Source of the DNA: an uncultured Muribaculaceae bacterium
GTDB taxonomy: Bacteria; Bacteroidota; Bacteroidia; Bacteroidales; Muribaculaceae
Length of the DNA: 48,900 nucleotides
NCBI GenBank assembly: GCA_910588245.1
Contig: CAJUQP010000025.1
Span: 1-48,900 of the forward strand
Direction of reading: 5' to 3'
Made by a program: the position numbers and the translations under genes. The notes under the pieces were generated by a model. It ran no database searches. It was given only the letters and a program-made list of their open reading frames with translations, and had not been told where the DNA came from. Positions 25,652 through 35,203 of the stretch are shown here, piece by piece; within the stretch, counting starts at the first letter, position 1, and every line of letters starts with the position of its first letter.

Positions 25652-27421
25652 ATGAAATCCAGAATATTACCGATAGTGGCAGGCGTGGCGCTCCTCTTGG
25701 GAGGCGCCTCCTGCAACGACTATCTCGATAAAGAGGTCGACCTCACCCAGCAGGCGGAGAATGTATTCGGCGACTATGATATGACGCGCGGATTCCTCGC
25801 CCATCTCTATGAGTCGCTGCCCGACGCTTTCGCCCCCTACAACTCGGGTGACCTTCAGAACGGCTCACGCGACAATATGACCGACAATTCCATATCATAT
25901 TGGAGCGGCCATTACTATCACTCGGTGGTGAACGACGGTTTCACGGCCAACAACCATTTCTATTCCACCTACTATTGGAACCGCAACTATCCGGCGATAC
26001 GCGGCTGCAACCAGTTTCTTCTCAATGCCAGAGCCAGCGTGATAGGCAATGCCGAGAAGCAGGGTGATGACAACCGCCTATACGACCGTTGGATAGCGGA
26101 GGCACGTGTGCTCCGGGCCATCTTCCATTTCGACCTGGCTCAGTGGTTTGGCGATATCCCTATCGTGGGGGATGACGAGAATGGCACCCCTATTATCCTC
26201 ACTCCTTCATCAACACTGCCGGGACGCACGCCGTGTGCCGATGCCCTGAAATGGGTGGCGGATGAGTGCGACAAATATAAGGATGATCTTCCATTCCGTT
26301 ACGCTAACGAGGAGGAGAACTGGGGGCGTGTGAACGGGGCCGCGGCCTATGCCCTGAAAGCCCGGGCATTGCTCTATCGCGCATCCCCGCTTCACAATCC
26401 CGCCAACAACCAGAGCTGGTGGGAAGAGGCTGCGAGGGCCTGTCAGGATTTCTTCACAAAGAATGCGCAACAGAACGATCCCTACCGTCTGTACCGCACT
26501 GCCGACGATGATCCGCAACAGAATTATTATCAATGCTTCGTGTCGAATCCGGTGCTCAATAATGAGTATATCCTCAGCCGTTCGGTGTGGACCACACGAG
26601 TGATCGAGGAGTGTCTCGCTCCTGTAGGTTTCCAGGGCAACGCGAGCTCTTATTCTCGCACCAATCCCACACAGAACCTTGTTGACTCGTATGAGACCAT
26701 CAACGGTCTTCCTATTGACAAGGATCCCTCCTACGATCCGCAGAATCCATACGCCAACCGCGATCCCCGTCTGGAGCAGACCATCTTCCACCACGGCACA
26801 GTGTGGGGCGACCGTCTCAACAACGAGGAGCGCACGATAGATGTGACATTTGGAGAAGGTGTTGATTTCCAGAGCCTGCACGGAGGCACCATGACGGGCT
26901 ACTACACGAAGAAGTTTGTCAACAACATGTCGTGGGACAAACCATCCAACTACCGTCATGCCTGCCCGATATTCCGCTACGGCGAGATGCTTCTCAACGC
27001 TGCCGAGGCCCTTAACGAATGCGGACGCACCAACGAGGCATACACCTATATCAACGAGCTGCGTTCACGCGTGGGGATGCCCCCCTACAGCGGCATGGAT
27101 CAGGCCACTCTGCGCGAGCGTATACGCAACGAGCGCCGCATCGAACTCTGTTTCGAAGACCACCGTTTCTTCGACGAGCGCCGTTGGAAACTCTTCGAGG
27201 GAAAGACCCCCTCGTCGGAGCTTAACGAACCCTACTACAGGCAGGTATACAATCTTTACGGAGTGACCGTGCATCCCGCTCAGAGGGAAGTGTTTGTCTA
27301 CGGGCCTGCGAGCACGTATCCGACGCGAGTGTTCAACGCTCCGAAAAACTATTTCATACCCATTCCTTATTCCGAGACGGTCAAGGCACATCTGCCTCAG
27401 ACTCCAGGATGGGAACTTTAA
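25652..27421 (+). CDS. SusD/RagB-type surface glycan-binding lipoprotein 2
   Basis: The 589-residue lipoprotein has lipobox GASC with Cys21, then NDYLDKEVDLTQQAENVF. SusD features include RGCNQFLLNA, EARVLRAIFHFDLAQWFGDIPIV, a FRYGEMLLNAAEALNECG helix and RRIELCFEDHRFFDERRWK. The ending YFIPIPYSETVKAHLPQTPGW matches the family. It partners SusC2, although the gap between them is unusually long. The GH43 lipoprotein gene follows after 15 nt. Confidence 0.95.
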   Translation: MKSRILPIVAGVALLLGGASCNDYLDKEVDLTQQAENVFGDYDMTRGFLAHLYESLPDAFAPYNSGDLQNGSRDNMTDNSISYWSGHYYHSVVNDGFTANNHFYSTYYWNRNYPAIRGCNQFLLNARASVIGNAEKQGDDNRLYDRWIAEARVLRAIFHFDLAQWFGDIPIVGDDENGTPIILTPSSTLPGRTPCADALKWVADECDKYKDDLPFRYANEEENWGRVNGAAAYALKARALLYRASPLHNPANNQSWWEEAARACQDFFTKNAQQNDPYRLYRTADDDPQQNYYQCFVSNPVLNNEYILSRSVWTTRVIEECLAPVGFQGNASSYSRTNPTQNLVDSYETINGLPIDKDPSYDPQNPYANRDPRLEQTIFHHGTVWGDRLNNEERTIDVTFGEGVDFQSLHGGTMTGYYTKKFVNNMSWDKPSNYRHACPIFRYGEMLLNAAEALNECGRTNEAYTYINELRSRVGMPPYSGMDQATLRERIRNERRIELCFEDHRFFDERRWKLFEGKTPSSELNEPYYRQVYNLYGVTVHPAQREVFVYGPASTYPTRVFNAPKNYFIPIPYSETVKAHLPQTPGWEL

Positions 27422-27436
27422 TAAAAAGAGAGCAAA

Positions 27437-29347
27437 ATGAATATCAGAATATATCTATCGTCAGCGTTCGCCGCAGGTCTCCTTCTCACGGGAGCCTGCA
27501 GCGATGACAACGAAATCGTATATCCCGAAGGGCAGGGAATAGTGATCGAGACCCCGGTAGTCGCTGAGTCAGGAAGCACCTACGCCACCCTGGCCAGTCT
27601 TTTCCACATGAAGGGAGATGCGCACTACACGAAAGCAGGCTATGTGGTCTCGACCGATCCGAACCCTACCATCTATGGCAGCGTGTATGACGCCACCGTG
27701 TCGGGCGACACCATCAAGGTGACTCTTTCGGATCTCGCACCGAGCCGGGAATATCATATCCGGGCGTTCATGAACGAGTATAAAGGTGGAGTCATATATT
27801 CGGAAGATGTGGTGATCACTACTTCCGAAGGGACCATGGAGGAGGAGCTTGCCCATTACCGGGGACCGAAATATCCCGACTACTATGTGGATATCGCAGG
27901 CTGGGGCAACCGCGGGCAATGGAACCTCGCCAATGTGCACGATCCCTCCGTGGTGAAGGCCTCCGATGGCTACTACTATATGTATCAGACAGATGCCTCC
28001 TATGGCAATGCCCACACAGAGGGTGGACATTTCCACGGGCGCCGCTCGAAAGATCTTGTCAATTGGGAATATCTCGGGGGGACGATGAAGTCTCTTCCCG
28101 ACTGGGTAGTGCCTCAGCTTAACGAGATACGCAGGAGCATGGGCCTGGCAGAGGCTGCTCCCGATGAGAACGCCTTCGGCTATTGGGCTCCGAGTGTGGT
28201 GAAAGTCAATGACAGCCTCTATCGCATGTATTATTCCATAGTGGTGCCGGGTCTTATCGACGGCGACGGGAGCTGGGGAGAGCGTGCGTTCATAGGCATG
28301 ATGGAGACCACGGACCCTGCCGACAACGACAGCTGGACTGACAAAGGTTATGTCATAACCAATGCCTCCGACCGCGGACTGGATTTTCATGTGCCGGCCA
28401 ACGACTGGGGGAATTGCTACTACAAATTCAATGCCATCGACCCGTCGGTGATTATCACCGACAGCGGCGAACACTGGATGATTTATGGCTCATGGCATTC
28501 GGGCATCGCTGCCGTGAAGCTTGACGCCGGCACAGGCAAACCGGCCGCGACGCTGGGCGCTCCTTTCGGCACCGACGCCGAGATAGCTCCTTATGGCAAG
28601 CTGATAGCCACACGCCAGGCAGGCAACCGCTGGCAGGGATCCGAGGGACCGGAAGTGGTCTACCACAACGGGTATTTCTATCTGTTCCTTGCGTATGACG
28701 GACTGGATATTCCCTATAACACCCGGGTGGTGCGTTCGCGGAATATAGATGGCCCGTATCTTGACATCAACGGTGTGGACGTTACGGCCAACGGCGGCGA
28801 CGCTCTCCCCGTGGTGACACATCCCTATAAGTTCAACAATTCCCCCGGATGGGTAGGATTCTCCCACTGCACGGTGTTTGACGACGGCGAGGGCAACTGG
28901 TATTATGCCTCGCAGGCCCGTTTCCCTGCCGGCATCAACGGTAATGACGCAAGCAATGCCCTCATGATGGGTCATGTGCGCTCAATAGTGTGGACATCCG
29001 ACGGCTGGCCTCTGGTGCTTCCGGAGCGCTATGGAGCCGTACCCCAGGTGGCTGTGGCGGAGGAAGAGCTCGCCGGAGAGTGGGAGCTCATCGACATGGC
29101 CTATGCCTATGGATTGATGAAGGAGTCGGTGGCTCTGACGCTTGGAGAAGACCATAAGGCTTCAGGTGGTGTCTGGGACGGTGCGGACTGGAGCTATGAC
29201 GCCGCGTCGCAGGTGCTGACCATAGGAGGAGTGAAACTATACGTGAAACGTGAATGCGACTGGGAGGATTCCGAACGCCGGGCCACACTGGTTTTTGCGG
29301 GCCTCACCGACCAGACGACCTACTGGGGTAAGAAATCGCATGTCTGA
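27437..29347 (+). CDS. Surface GH43 endo-arabinanase-type lipoprotein
   Basis: The 636-residue lipoprotein (lipobox TGAC, Cys21) has three parts. Residues 35-130 look like a fibronectin-III/beta-sandwich spacer (YVVSTDPNPT, LSDLAPSREYHIRAFMNE). Residues about 160-530 are a GH43 five-bladed propeller with Asp169 in VHDPSVV (base), Asp335 in AIDPSVII (pKa modulator) and Glu403 in GSEGPEVV (acid). Residues about 545-636 resemble the small beta domain found after the propeller in extracellular endo-1,5-alpha-arabinanases (GEWELIDM, GGVWDGADWSYD). It would cleave arabinan at the cell surface for import by the SusCD pairs, with the GH43 at 9525 acting inside. Substrate is predicted from family resemblance only. 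Confidence 0.88.
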   Translation: MNIRIYLSSAFAAGLLLTGACSDDNEIVYPEGQGIVIETPVVAESGSTYATLASLFHMKGDAHYTKAGYVVSTDPNPTIYGSVYDATVSGDTIKVTLSDLAPSREYHIRAFMNEYKGGVIYSEDVVITTSEGTMEEELAHYRGPKYPDYYVDIAGWGNRGQWNLANVHDPSVVKASDGYYYMYQTDASYGNAHTEGGHFHGRRSKDLVNWEYLGGTMKSLPDWVVPQLNEIRRSMGLAEAAPDENAFGYWAPSVVKVNDSLYRMYYSIVVPGLIDGDGSWGERAFIGMMETTDPADNDSWTDKGYVITNASDRGLDFHVPANDWGNCYYKFNAIDPSVIITDSGEHWMIYGSWHSGIAAVKLDAGTGKPAATLGAPFGTDAEIAPYGKLIATRQAGNRWQGSEGPEVVYHNGYFYLFLAYDGLDIPYNTRVVRSRNIDGPYLDINGVDVTANGGDALPVVTHPYKFNNSPGWVGFSHCTVFDDGEGNWYYASQARFPAGINGNDASNALMMGHVRSIVWTSDGWPLVLPERYGAVPQVAVAEEELAGEWELIDMAYAYGLMKESVALTLGEDHKASGGVWDGADWSYDAASQVLTIGGVKLYVKRECDWEDSERRATLVFAGLTDQTTYWGKKSHV

Positions 29348-29379
29348 TATTCTCTGATCTGTCCCGAAAGGGTTGATCG

Positions 29380-29409
29380 CGGGGGTGAGGGCTTCGGCCT
29401 TCACCCCCG
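29380..29409 (+). terminator. UUCG-loop terminator of the susCD operon
   Basis: CGGGGGTGAGGGC (29380-29392) pairs with GCCTTCACCCCCG (29397-29409), a 13-bp stem with one G-U, closed by the stable cUUCGg tetraloop. A weak T-rich stretch (ATTCTGTTG) follows. It separates the arabinan locus from the tubulin-like cluster. Confidence 0.75.
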
Positions 29410-29587
29410 ATTCTGTTGTAAGGAAGTAGTCGCGTCTTTGGCGTAAAAATGTGTCGGCAAGAAAATAATAGTGTGTTTTTCCGCATGTTGAAGAGCCTCT
29501 CCGGAATTCTATGTTCGTATAAAGCCAAAGGAGATGTCGGTTAACAATCTTTAACAATAGGAGATGGATAGTATGGAGTATATTTAT

Positions 29588-29595
29588 TATTTTTG
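29588..29595 (+). promoter_or_regulatory. -7 element of the tubulin-like cluster
   Basis: TATTTTTG matches TAnnTTTG, 41 nt before the first gene. No TTTG stands at the -33 distance. A direct repeat TTAACAAT (29541-29548 and 29551-29558, 10-bp period) lies about 30 bp upstream and might bind a regulator. Confidence 0.45.
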
Positions 29596-29636
29596 CCAAC
29601 ATAAAATGAGAATCTTCACCTTAACCGACACATAAA

Positions 29637-30194
29637 ATGCTTACTCTGGCCGGCAACATCTTCGGATGCATCTTATGGGGCATTCTTATCGCCGTGATAC
29701 TCACCTTAATATGTATGCTGATAGCTAAAGGCGTAACCAACAAAGGATGCAACCTCCTGTTGAGCGCACTCCTCTTCATTCCACTCTGCTATCAGTCGGC
29801 GTTGGGTGTGGGTTCGCTTTATGCGCGGGGATACGTGGATGATATACACGGCTCTATCACGTCATTGACTTCGCTCGTGCCGGAAAATGCCTCCGGAGAA
29901 GAGATAAGCAGAATTCTGGCTGACCAATTTCCCGGCATTCCCCGATCTATCCTCGAGAAAACCTCAGACCTGAAAGGGACGGCCACCACAATCACTCAGA
30001 TAGCCGACATGGTCGCGGATTCCTACAGAGCGTCGCTCAATTCCTACCTGTGGCAAAGAATAGCATGGGCCTTCGGATTCATGGTTGTTGGCACGGTGCT
30101 TCTCATCATGTTTCCTTCGTCGCCAGCACGCGGGCGACGACGCGGGTCATATGGCGCCGTTCCGGCACGCGACAGATATAATCTTGACTTGTAA
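29637..30194 (+). CDS. Three-helix inner-membrane protein of the tubulin-like cluster
   Basis: The family is not recognised. In this 185-residue protein TM1 covers about 6-30 and TM2 about 38-57; a soluble helical segment of some 80 residues (60-140) follows, then TM3 at 141-160. The last 25 residues are basic and Arg/Gly-rich (PARGRRRGSYGAVPARDR). The basic tail next to TM3 would favour a cytoplasmic C terminus and could contact the tubulin-like partner encoded 30 nt downstream; this is inference. It is the first gene of the cluster, just after the -7 element. Confidence 0.7.
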   Translation: MLTLAGNIFGCILWGILIAVILTLICMLIAKGVTNKGCNLLLSALLFIPLCYQSALGVGSLYARGYVDDIHGSITSLTSLVPENASGEEISRILADQFPGIPRSILEKTSDLKGTATTITQIADMVADSYRASLNSYLWQRIAWAFGFMVVGTVLLIMFPSSPARGRRRGSYGAVPARDRYNLDL

Positions 30195-30224
30195 TAAATT
30201 ATTCAAACATAAAACCATCTCATC

Positions 30225-33200
30225 ATGGCAAACCATCTAATCATCGGACTCGGAGGGACAGGCGGATCCGTCATCCGCGCGCTCCGCAAGCGAATCTACG
30301 AAGAGTTCGGGAAAAACGAACCCGACGGAAAGGCAAATATCGAATACCTTTACGTCGACTCAAGCCCTAAAGATCTCAATGACCGCTCATCATGGAAAAC
30401 TCTCGGGGCATCCGTTCACTTGAATGACTCTCAAAAGGTGTCGATCCACGGCATGGGGTCAAACGTACTTGACAACCTCTACCAATATCCCGGCATAGAA
30501 AGCTTCATCAATGAAAACGACCGCATGCTCTGCAATGATCTTGGCTCGCTCGTATCTGCGGGAATAGGTGGTCAGCGCCGACGTCTGGGACGTCTGCTAT
30601 TCGCCAACAACCTCTCGGGGCCTGCAAACGCTACTTTTGTGGCGCGTCTGAAGGAGAGAGTCGACAGGTTAACCAGAAGAGACAACAATGATGAGGTGTC
30701 ATTCCATATCTGCGCCGGTCTTGCCGGAGGGACAGGATCCGGATCGATTGTTGATGCCATTGCCCAGATACGAAAGGAATACCTGCCTCTTGTAGGCGTT
30801 AAAGACAAATATAAGGTCTATCTCTATCTTTACGTGCCCGAGATGATTGTGGTTGATCCTGAACGAGACGCCGGATTCTATCAGGCGAACGGATATGCTG
30901 CTCTCTGCGAGCTTAATGCCTTGAGTGTCGGGAAATATCATCCTTTCGATGTCACAGGGAAATCAATCGACGAATATGGGAGCGTACGCCGCCTGCTTAC
31001 AGACTGCAATGCCTTCGAATCAGCGTTCCTTTATTCAAATGTCAACGAAAACAACCACAAACTGGATCTCGAGTCCGAGCTTCCGGCAGCCGTTGCTGAC
31101 TTCATTTATCAGAAGACCGTATCCGCCGACATGGGTGGCAAGATGGCGAGACTTGAGTCATGCGAGAACAATGACAATTCCCCCGAACTCGATAAGGCAG
31201 GAGAACCCGCACGCAGCAAAAGGTTCATATCTTTCGGACTCAAACGCATAGAGTATCCGGAGACGGAAGTCAAGGAATATGTGTCGTTCAACTTTGCCAC
31301 CCAGGCTGCCAGACAGATGGAATACAACAAATGGGTGGGCGGCATCGGTTTCGAAGAGGTAGATATCGAAGAGGTGGGAAGCGGATTCCAGGCTGACATC
31401 GATAAGAAGGAGAACATGGAAAAATATCTACTCTCCGACCACTATCTCATGCTCTCAAAGCCCATCATTGAGGATCCTTCCACAAAGAAATGGAAAGAGA
31501 TCGGCACCGCATGGCAGAACTGGAGTCAGTTCTTTGCCGAAAACGTGCAGAACGAGGAGGAGAAGAAAAACTGGCTCCCCGCATTCCTCCGCAGCTGCGA
31601 GCGGCAGTTTAACGAGGCTTACCGCGGACAGGGCGTCAAGGAGTTCTATCGCGCATACTCAAAGGATATCAAGGGATATGCCGCTCACATCCGCCGCAAT
31701 GCAGAGAGGATTCTCTTTAACGAGTGGCACACAGGAGAGAAATCGATTCTTGAAGTGGAGAAATACGTCTCACTGATGATCGACAAATGCGGAACCCGCA
31801 TAGAGAAATTCAAGGAGAACATAGCCAAACTCGACAACATTCTCGCGGGCGATGTTGCCGCTGAGATACGCGCATGCGAGGTGGAATGGAACAACATCGG
31901 CTGGCTCCGCGACGCCATCACGAAAAAGAGCGACAAGGTATTCGCTCAATACAAGACCCTGCAGTGCGACAAATACACCATGCAGACCAAGATAGAGGGT
32001 TACCGCTATGCCATCGACCTACTCCTTCAGGTTAAGAATGAGCTTGAGATGCTACGCAACGGCGTGACACAGTTCCGCAACCTTCTTTCTGACCTTCTTC
32101 ACAGAGTGGTTGAAAACGCTGAGTCGAAATGCAAAGTTGCTTCCGCTGACGAACCTGACGCAAAGATCCTGAAAAAATATGATCCGCAGAGTGTGCGTGC
32201 CAATACGAAGCGTTTCATCACCGATGAGGAAGCTCAGAAATCAAATGCCGCCAATATCCGCAACCGGCTTGTTGCCCTTCTCGGAGAAGAGACTCCGGGT
32301 TTCAACTCGCTCTATGACAAAATCGGTGACCTCGCAACATTTGAGGATATGTTTGTCAACGAATGTATGACAAAGGCGGAGTCGATGATGAATCAATTGG
32401 CGCAGAGCGATCCGACACAGAAGATGACCAACGTAAACATCCTCGAGAAAATCAAACTGGAATACAATACTCCAGAGAAACTCGAGATATTTGTGAAAGG
32501 ACTCTACAACTCGGCACAAAGCTATCTGCAGTTCGACACTCAGGAGATGAGCAAAGGCACCGACAGGACATCCATGATGAGGATGATCCAGCTCTGCCTC
32601 CCGGAGTACAACGATCCAACCAATTTCCGCCAGAAATTTATCGAGACATTCGCCGGTGTTTGTGCCGGGGTCAATTTCTCGGTTGAGCAGGATGTCTCGG
32701 TCAATCCTAAGTCCAACCAGATAGTGATCGTGGCCGCTGCAAGCGGTTTCCCTCTCCGCTATGTCGCCAATGTGGCTAACCTCCGCAGGAAATACGACTC
32801 GATGATGATCGGTCCGAAAGCCGACTTCAACCGCATGGTGCTTCACACAGAATCATTCCGCAAACCCCTTCCCTCACTTTTCGAGGCAAGCCAGATTGAA
32901 AACGAAAAAGAACTCCGGCCCTATATCACGGCGGCTTTCGCAATGGGTCTGGTGAAGCAGCGTGAGAATCCCGACACCGGCGAGAAATACCTTGCCATTG
33001 AGACAAAGGATGAGTTTGGATTCTCCTCTTGGACGCCGATCGGCAAGAATTTCCTTCAGGCCAATACGATCCTGGCTCAGAAAGGAGCTCTCGCCGCTAC
33101 TCTGACCAAACAGATCGAAAAGATCATAGCCGAAGAGTATATGCACAACGCCCAGAAGGCTGAATTGCGTGCCAAGATCGTCGACCTGATACAGAACACT

Positions 33201-33299
33201 ATCCTCCCGCTCTTCAACGGCAACGACCAGAACAAAGATTATCTGGCATACAAGGTGAGCGCGATCGACTTCATGAGGTCGAAACTCGCAGACAAATAA
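30225..33299 (+). CDS. Tubulin/FtsZ-superfamily protein (Tubulin_2-like), 1024 residues
   Basis: This is a predicted cytoplasmic GTPase with a Rossmann-type nucleotide site. The N terminus HLIIGLGGTGGSVIRALRKR (residues 4-23) is the first glycine-rich loop. The tubulin signature GGTGSGS is at 168-174, within CAGLAGGTGSGSIVDAIAQI. These match the tubulin-like family PF13809 (FtsZ-like family 2 of Makarova and Koonin), not FtsZ, which is about 400 residues. The GTPase part probably takes the first 330-400 residues; the remaining 600 are Lys/Glu-rich, mostly helical with likely coiled coils (about 500-640). No TM or signal peptide is present. The neighbours are membrane-bound or exported, so it may organise an envelope structure. 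Polymerisation is not shown by sequence. Confidence 0.87.
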   Translation: MANHLIIGLGGTGGSVIRALRKRIYEEFGKNEPDGKANIEYLYVDSSPKDLNDRSSWKTLGASVHLNDSQKVSIHGMGSNVLDNLYQYPGIESFINENDRMLCNDLGSLVSAGIGGQRRRLGRLLFANNLSGPANATFVARLKERVDRLTRRDNNDEVSFHICAGLAGGTGSGSIVDAIAQIRKEYLPLVGVKDKYKVYLYLYVPEMIVVDPERDAGFYQANGYAALCELNALSVGKYHPFDVTGKSIDEYGSVRRLLTDCNAFESAFLYSNVNENNHKLDLESELPAAVADFIYQKTVSADMGGKMARLESCENNDNSPELDKAGEPARSKRFISFGLKRIEYPETEVKEYVSFNFATQAARQMEYNKWVGGIGFEEVDIEEVGSGFQADIDKKENMEKYLLSDHYLMLSKPIIEDPSTKKWKEIGTAWQNWSQFFAENVQNEEEKKNWLPAFLRSCERQFNEAYRGQGVKEFYRAYSKDIKGYAAHIRRNAERILFNEWHTGEKSILEVEKYVSLMIDKCGTRIEKFKENIAKLDNILAGDVAAEIRACEVEWNNIGWLRDAITKKSDKVFAQYKTLQCDKYTMQTKIEGYRYAIDLLLQVKNELEMLRNGVTQFRNLLSDLLHRVVENAESKCKVASADEPDAKILKKYDPQSVRANTKRFITDEEAQKSNAANIRNRLVALLGEETPGFNSLYDKIGDLATFEDMFVNECMTKAESMMNQLAQSDPTQKMTNVNILEKIKLEYNTPEKLEIFVKGLYNSAQSYLQFDTQEMSKGTDRTSMMRMIQLCLPEYNDPTNFRQKFIETFAGVCAGVNFSVEQDVSVNPKSNQIVIVAAASGFPLRYVANVANLRRKYDSMMIGPKADFNRMVLHTESFRKPLPSLFEASQIENEKELRPYITAAFAMGLVKQRENPDTGEKYLAIETKDEFGFSSWTPIGKNFLQANTILAQKGALAATLTKQIEKIIAEEYMHNAQKAELRAKIVDLIQNTILPLFNGNDQNKDYLAYKVSAIDFMRSKLADK

Positions 33300-33328
33300 A
33301 AACAAGTGAAACAACTAATCTATAAGAA

Positions 33329-34024
33329 ATGAGTGATTCAAAAGTGCCCGGAAGAAGAAAGGGCGTATGCAAGAACCCCGACTGCGACCTCTGTATGTCG
33401 CGCGAGGTGCAGGAGATAGAACCGGGAGAAGACTTCGTATGCTCTGAATGCGGATGCTCCCTGTCGGAAATAAGCGGCAATATTAAGGAGATCAAGAAGA
33501 AGTCGCTGTCAACCGCCATGATAGCAGTCATCGCCAGCGTAGCTATCATAATAGTCGGAGTGGTATATTGGTTTGGATTCCGTGGCGGAGAAAAAGTCGC
33601 AGATCCAGAACCTGATAACGGCGGGGAAGTTGTGGTTGATTCTCCCAAGGTTGATACGGAGAGTGTAGATACTCCGGTAGTTGACGTTACTACCCCGAAA
33701 AATGATAATGCCAAGGGAAAAGATGACAACAAAGAATCTGTCAAACAGACCGCGCCGCAGAGCGGCTCCGCCAAGTTGACACTCGGGTGCGGCACATACG
33801 ACGGCCCTGTAAAGAATGGTAGACCCGACGGCATGGGAGGAACGTTCACTTTCAACTCCTCCTACACCCTCGACCTGAAAGACGGACAGGGCTCTACCGT
33901 GAAACTCGGACGTGGCGACAAAATCATATCCACCAAGTTCGACAACGGCAAGTTCGTGCAGGGGGAGATCATCTTCGCAAACAACGACCGTAAATATGTG
34001 ACCGGAGTCAGCGCCACGCTCTGA
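33329..34024 (+). CDS. Zinc-ribbon, single-TM, MORN-like protein
   Basis: This 231-residue protein has three visible parts. A cytoplasmic zinc ribbon uses Cys14, Cys19, Cys22, Cys38, Cys41 and Cys43 (CKNPDCDLC and CSECGC). A TM helix spans about 61-82 with a KEIKKK flank, placing the N terminus inside. An extracytoplasmic tail follows: a low-complexity Asp/Val/Pro/Lys linker (about 88-145), then a domain with one MORN-like motif (GTYDGPVKNGRPDGMGGTFTF, about 154-174). It could pass information between the tubulin-like protein inside and the exported cluster members outside. The gene lies 29 nt after the tubulin-like gene. Domain calls are from pattern only. Confidence 0.7.
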   Translation: MSDSKVPGRRKGVCKNPDCDLCMSREVQEIEPGEDFVCSECGCSLSEISGNIKEIKKKSLSTAMIAVIASVAIIIVGVVYWFGFRGGEKVADPEPDNGGEVVVDSPKVDTESVDTPVVDVTTPKNDNAKGKDDNKESVKQTAPQSGSAKLTLGCGTYDGPVKNGRPDGMGGTFTFNSSYTLDLKDGQGSTVKLGRGDKIISTKFDNGKFVQGEIIFANNDRKYVTGVSATL

Positions 34025-34054
34025 TTTCCCATACCATCAAGACCGACACACTGA

Positions 34055-35203
34055 ATGAAACGCCTTATTCAGCATACGGCCCTCATCATCGCGCTTGTGT
34101 GCCCGTCCGCATTCCGGACGGGCGCACAGACGCGTGATAGCTTTGCCACCGATCTGCTGGCCGAGATCGCAGCCGCCTTGGGAAAAGAAGACAGCATCGC
34201 TTCCCTTCCTGAAGGCCTCAGTGTGGCGGCACTTAAATACGGCACCCGACCGGTCACCGTCGTGAAAGAGCACGGAAAGGTGTCGCATATCGGGCTGACG
34301 GTTTTTGGGGAAGAACTCAGGAAACAGGTCCCCTCCCCCTTCTATGATGCCGTGGAACGCTACGCCCTTATCGATGTTTTGCCGATGAAACGCATCAAGA
34401 CCGTTGACCGCGAACTCTTCGAAGAGGGTGTGGAATTCAGGTCAGGAAACATCAGGCGACTACCATCCTTTTATGATAAGAAAGGATTGGAGTTTCAGCT
34501 CCGCAACGAGAACGGAAGGAAATACGTTGCCTCCTGGCGTCAGGACGGACACATGCTGGAAGAGATAGTGATGCCTTACACTTATGGATTTCTCCACGGT
34601 CTCGACATGGATGAATGTGAGTCACGCCTTCTATCTGATCTGCATGATCTGCCGGACGAGCGATTCAACGGTTTTTCCCCATGTAAGGTAGACCGCTCAG
34701 AACTCGTCACATATTTCCCGGTTAATTATTATATAAAACCGGGAGAATCCTATTATTTCGACCATCTTAACGCTAACAGATATTACACCAGTCAGGATTC
34801 TACCGAATTTGTGCCCATCTATGATCCGTCGTTTCCCCATGAAAGTCTGGCAAACGTGCTGACAAGTTTGGAAGTTGCTAATGATCTGAGACTTGACATT
34901 AGTCTTGTGACATACAATTTCAAGAAGCGACGCGTTACTGTGCCCCTCTCTCAATTTATTGGCTATTGCCTACAGCGTGGTTGCACCCCCTTCTTCGGAA
35001 TCATCGAGAGTACGGAGGAACGCACCGTTTGCCAGCTTCTGCTGCGCAACACTGACGAAGGATTCTGCCACCTGCTGAAAATCACCGCACCTTCATCACT
35101 TATAGGCGCCAGGGAAGGCACCTACGAAGCGAGAATGAACAGTTATATCCCTATTTCAAAAATCGCAAGCCTCTTTCCGCGTACAGACGCGCCTCAACGA
35201 TGA
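34055..35203 (+). CDS. Exported protein of unknown function (382 residues)
   Basis: The family is not recognised. A signal peptide covers residues 1-24 (MKRLIQHTALIIALVCPSAF, cleavage near GAQ). The mature protein is mixed alpha/beta with no lipobox and no TM. Striking stretches are YGTRPVTVVKEHGKVSHIGLTVF near the N terminus, FEEGVEFRSGNIRRLPSFY and a Tyr-rich middle (TYFPVNYYIKPGESYYFDHL). It is probably periplasmic. Its stop overlaps the next start as ATGA, so the two are translationally coupled and may work as a complex. Confidence 0.6.
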   Translation: MKRLIQHTALIIALVCPSAFRTGAQTRDSFATDLLAEIAAALGKEDSIASLPEGLSVAALKYGTRPVTVVKEHGKVSHIGLTVFGEELRKQVPSPFYDAVERYALIDVLPMKRIKTVDRELFEEGVEFRSGNIRRLPSFYDKKGLEFQLRNENGRKYVASWRQDGHMLEEIVMPYTYGFLHGLDMDECESRLLSDLHDLPDERFNGFSPCKVDRSELVTYFPVNYYIKPGESYYFDHLNANRYYTSQDSTEFVPIYDPSFPHESLANVLTSLEVANDLRLDISLVTYNFKKRRVTVPLSQFIGYCLQRGCTPFFGIIESTEERTVCQLLLRNTDEGFCHLLKITAPSSLIGAREGTYEARMNSYIPISKIASLFPRTDAPQR

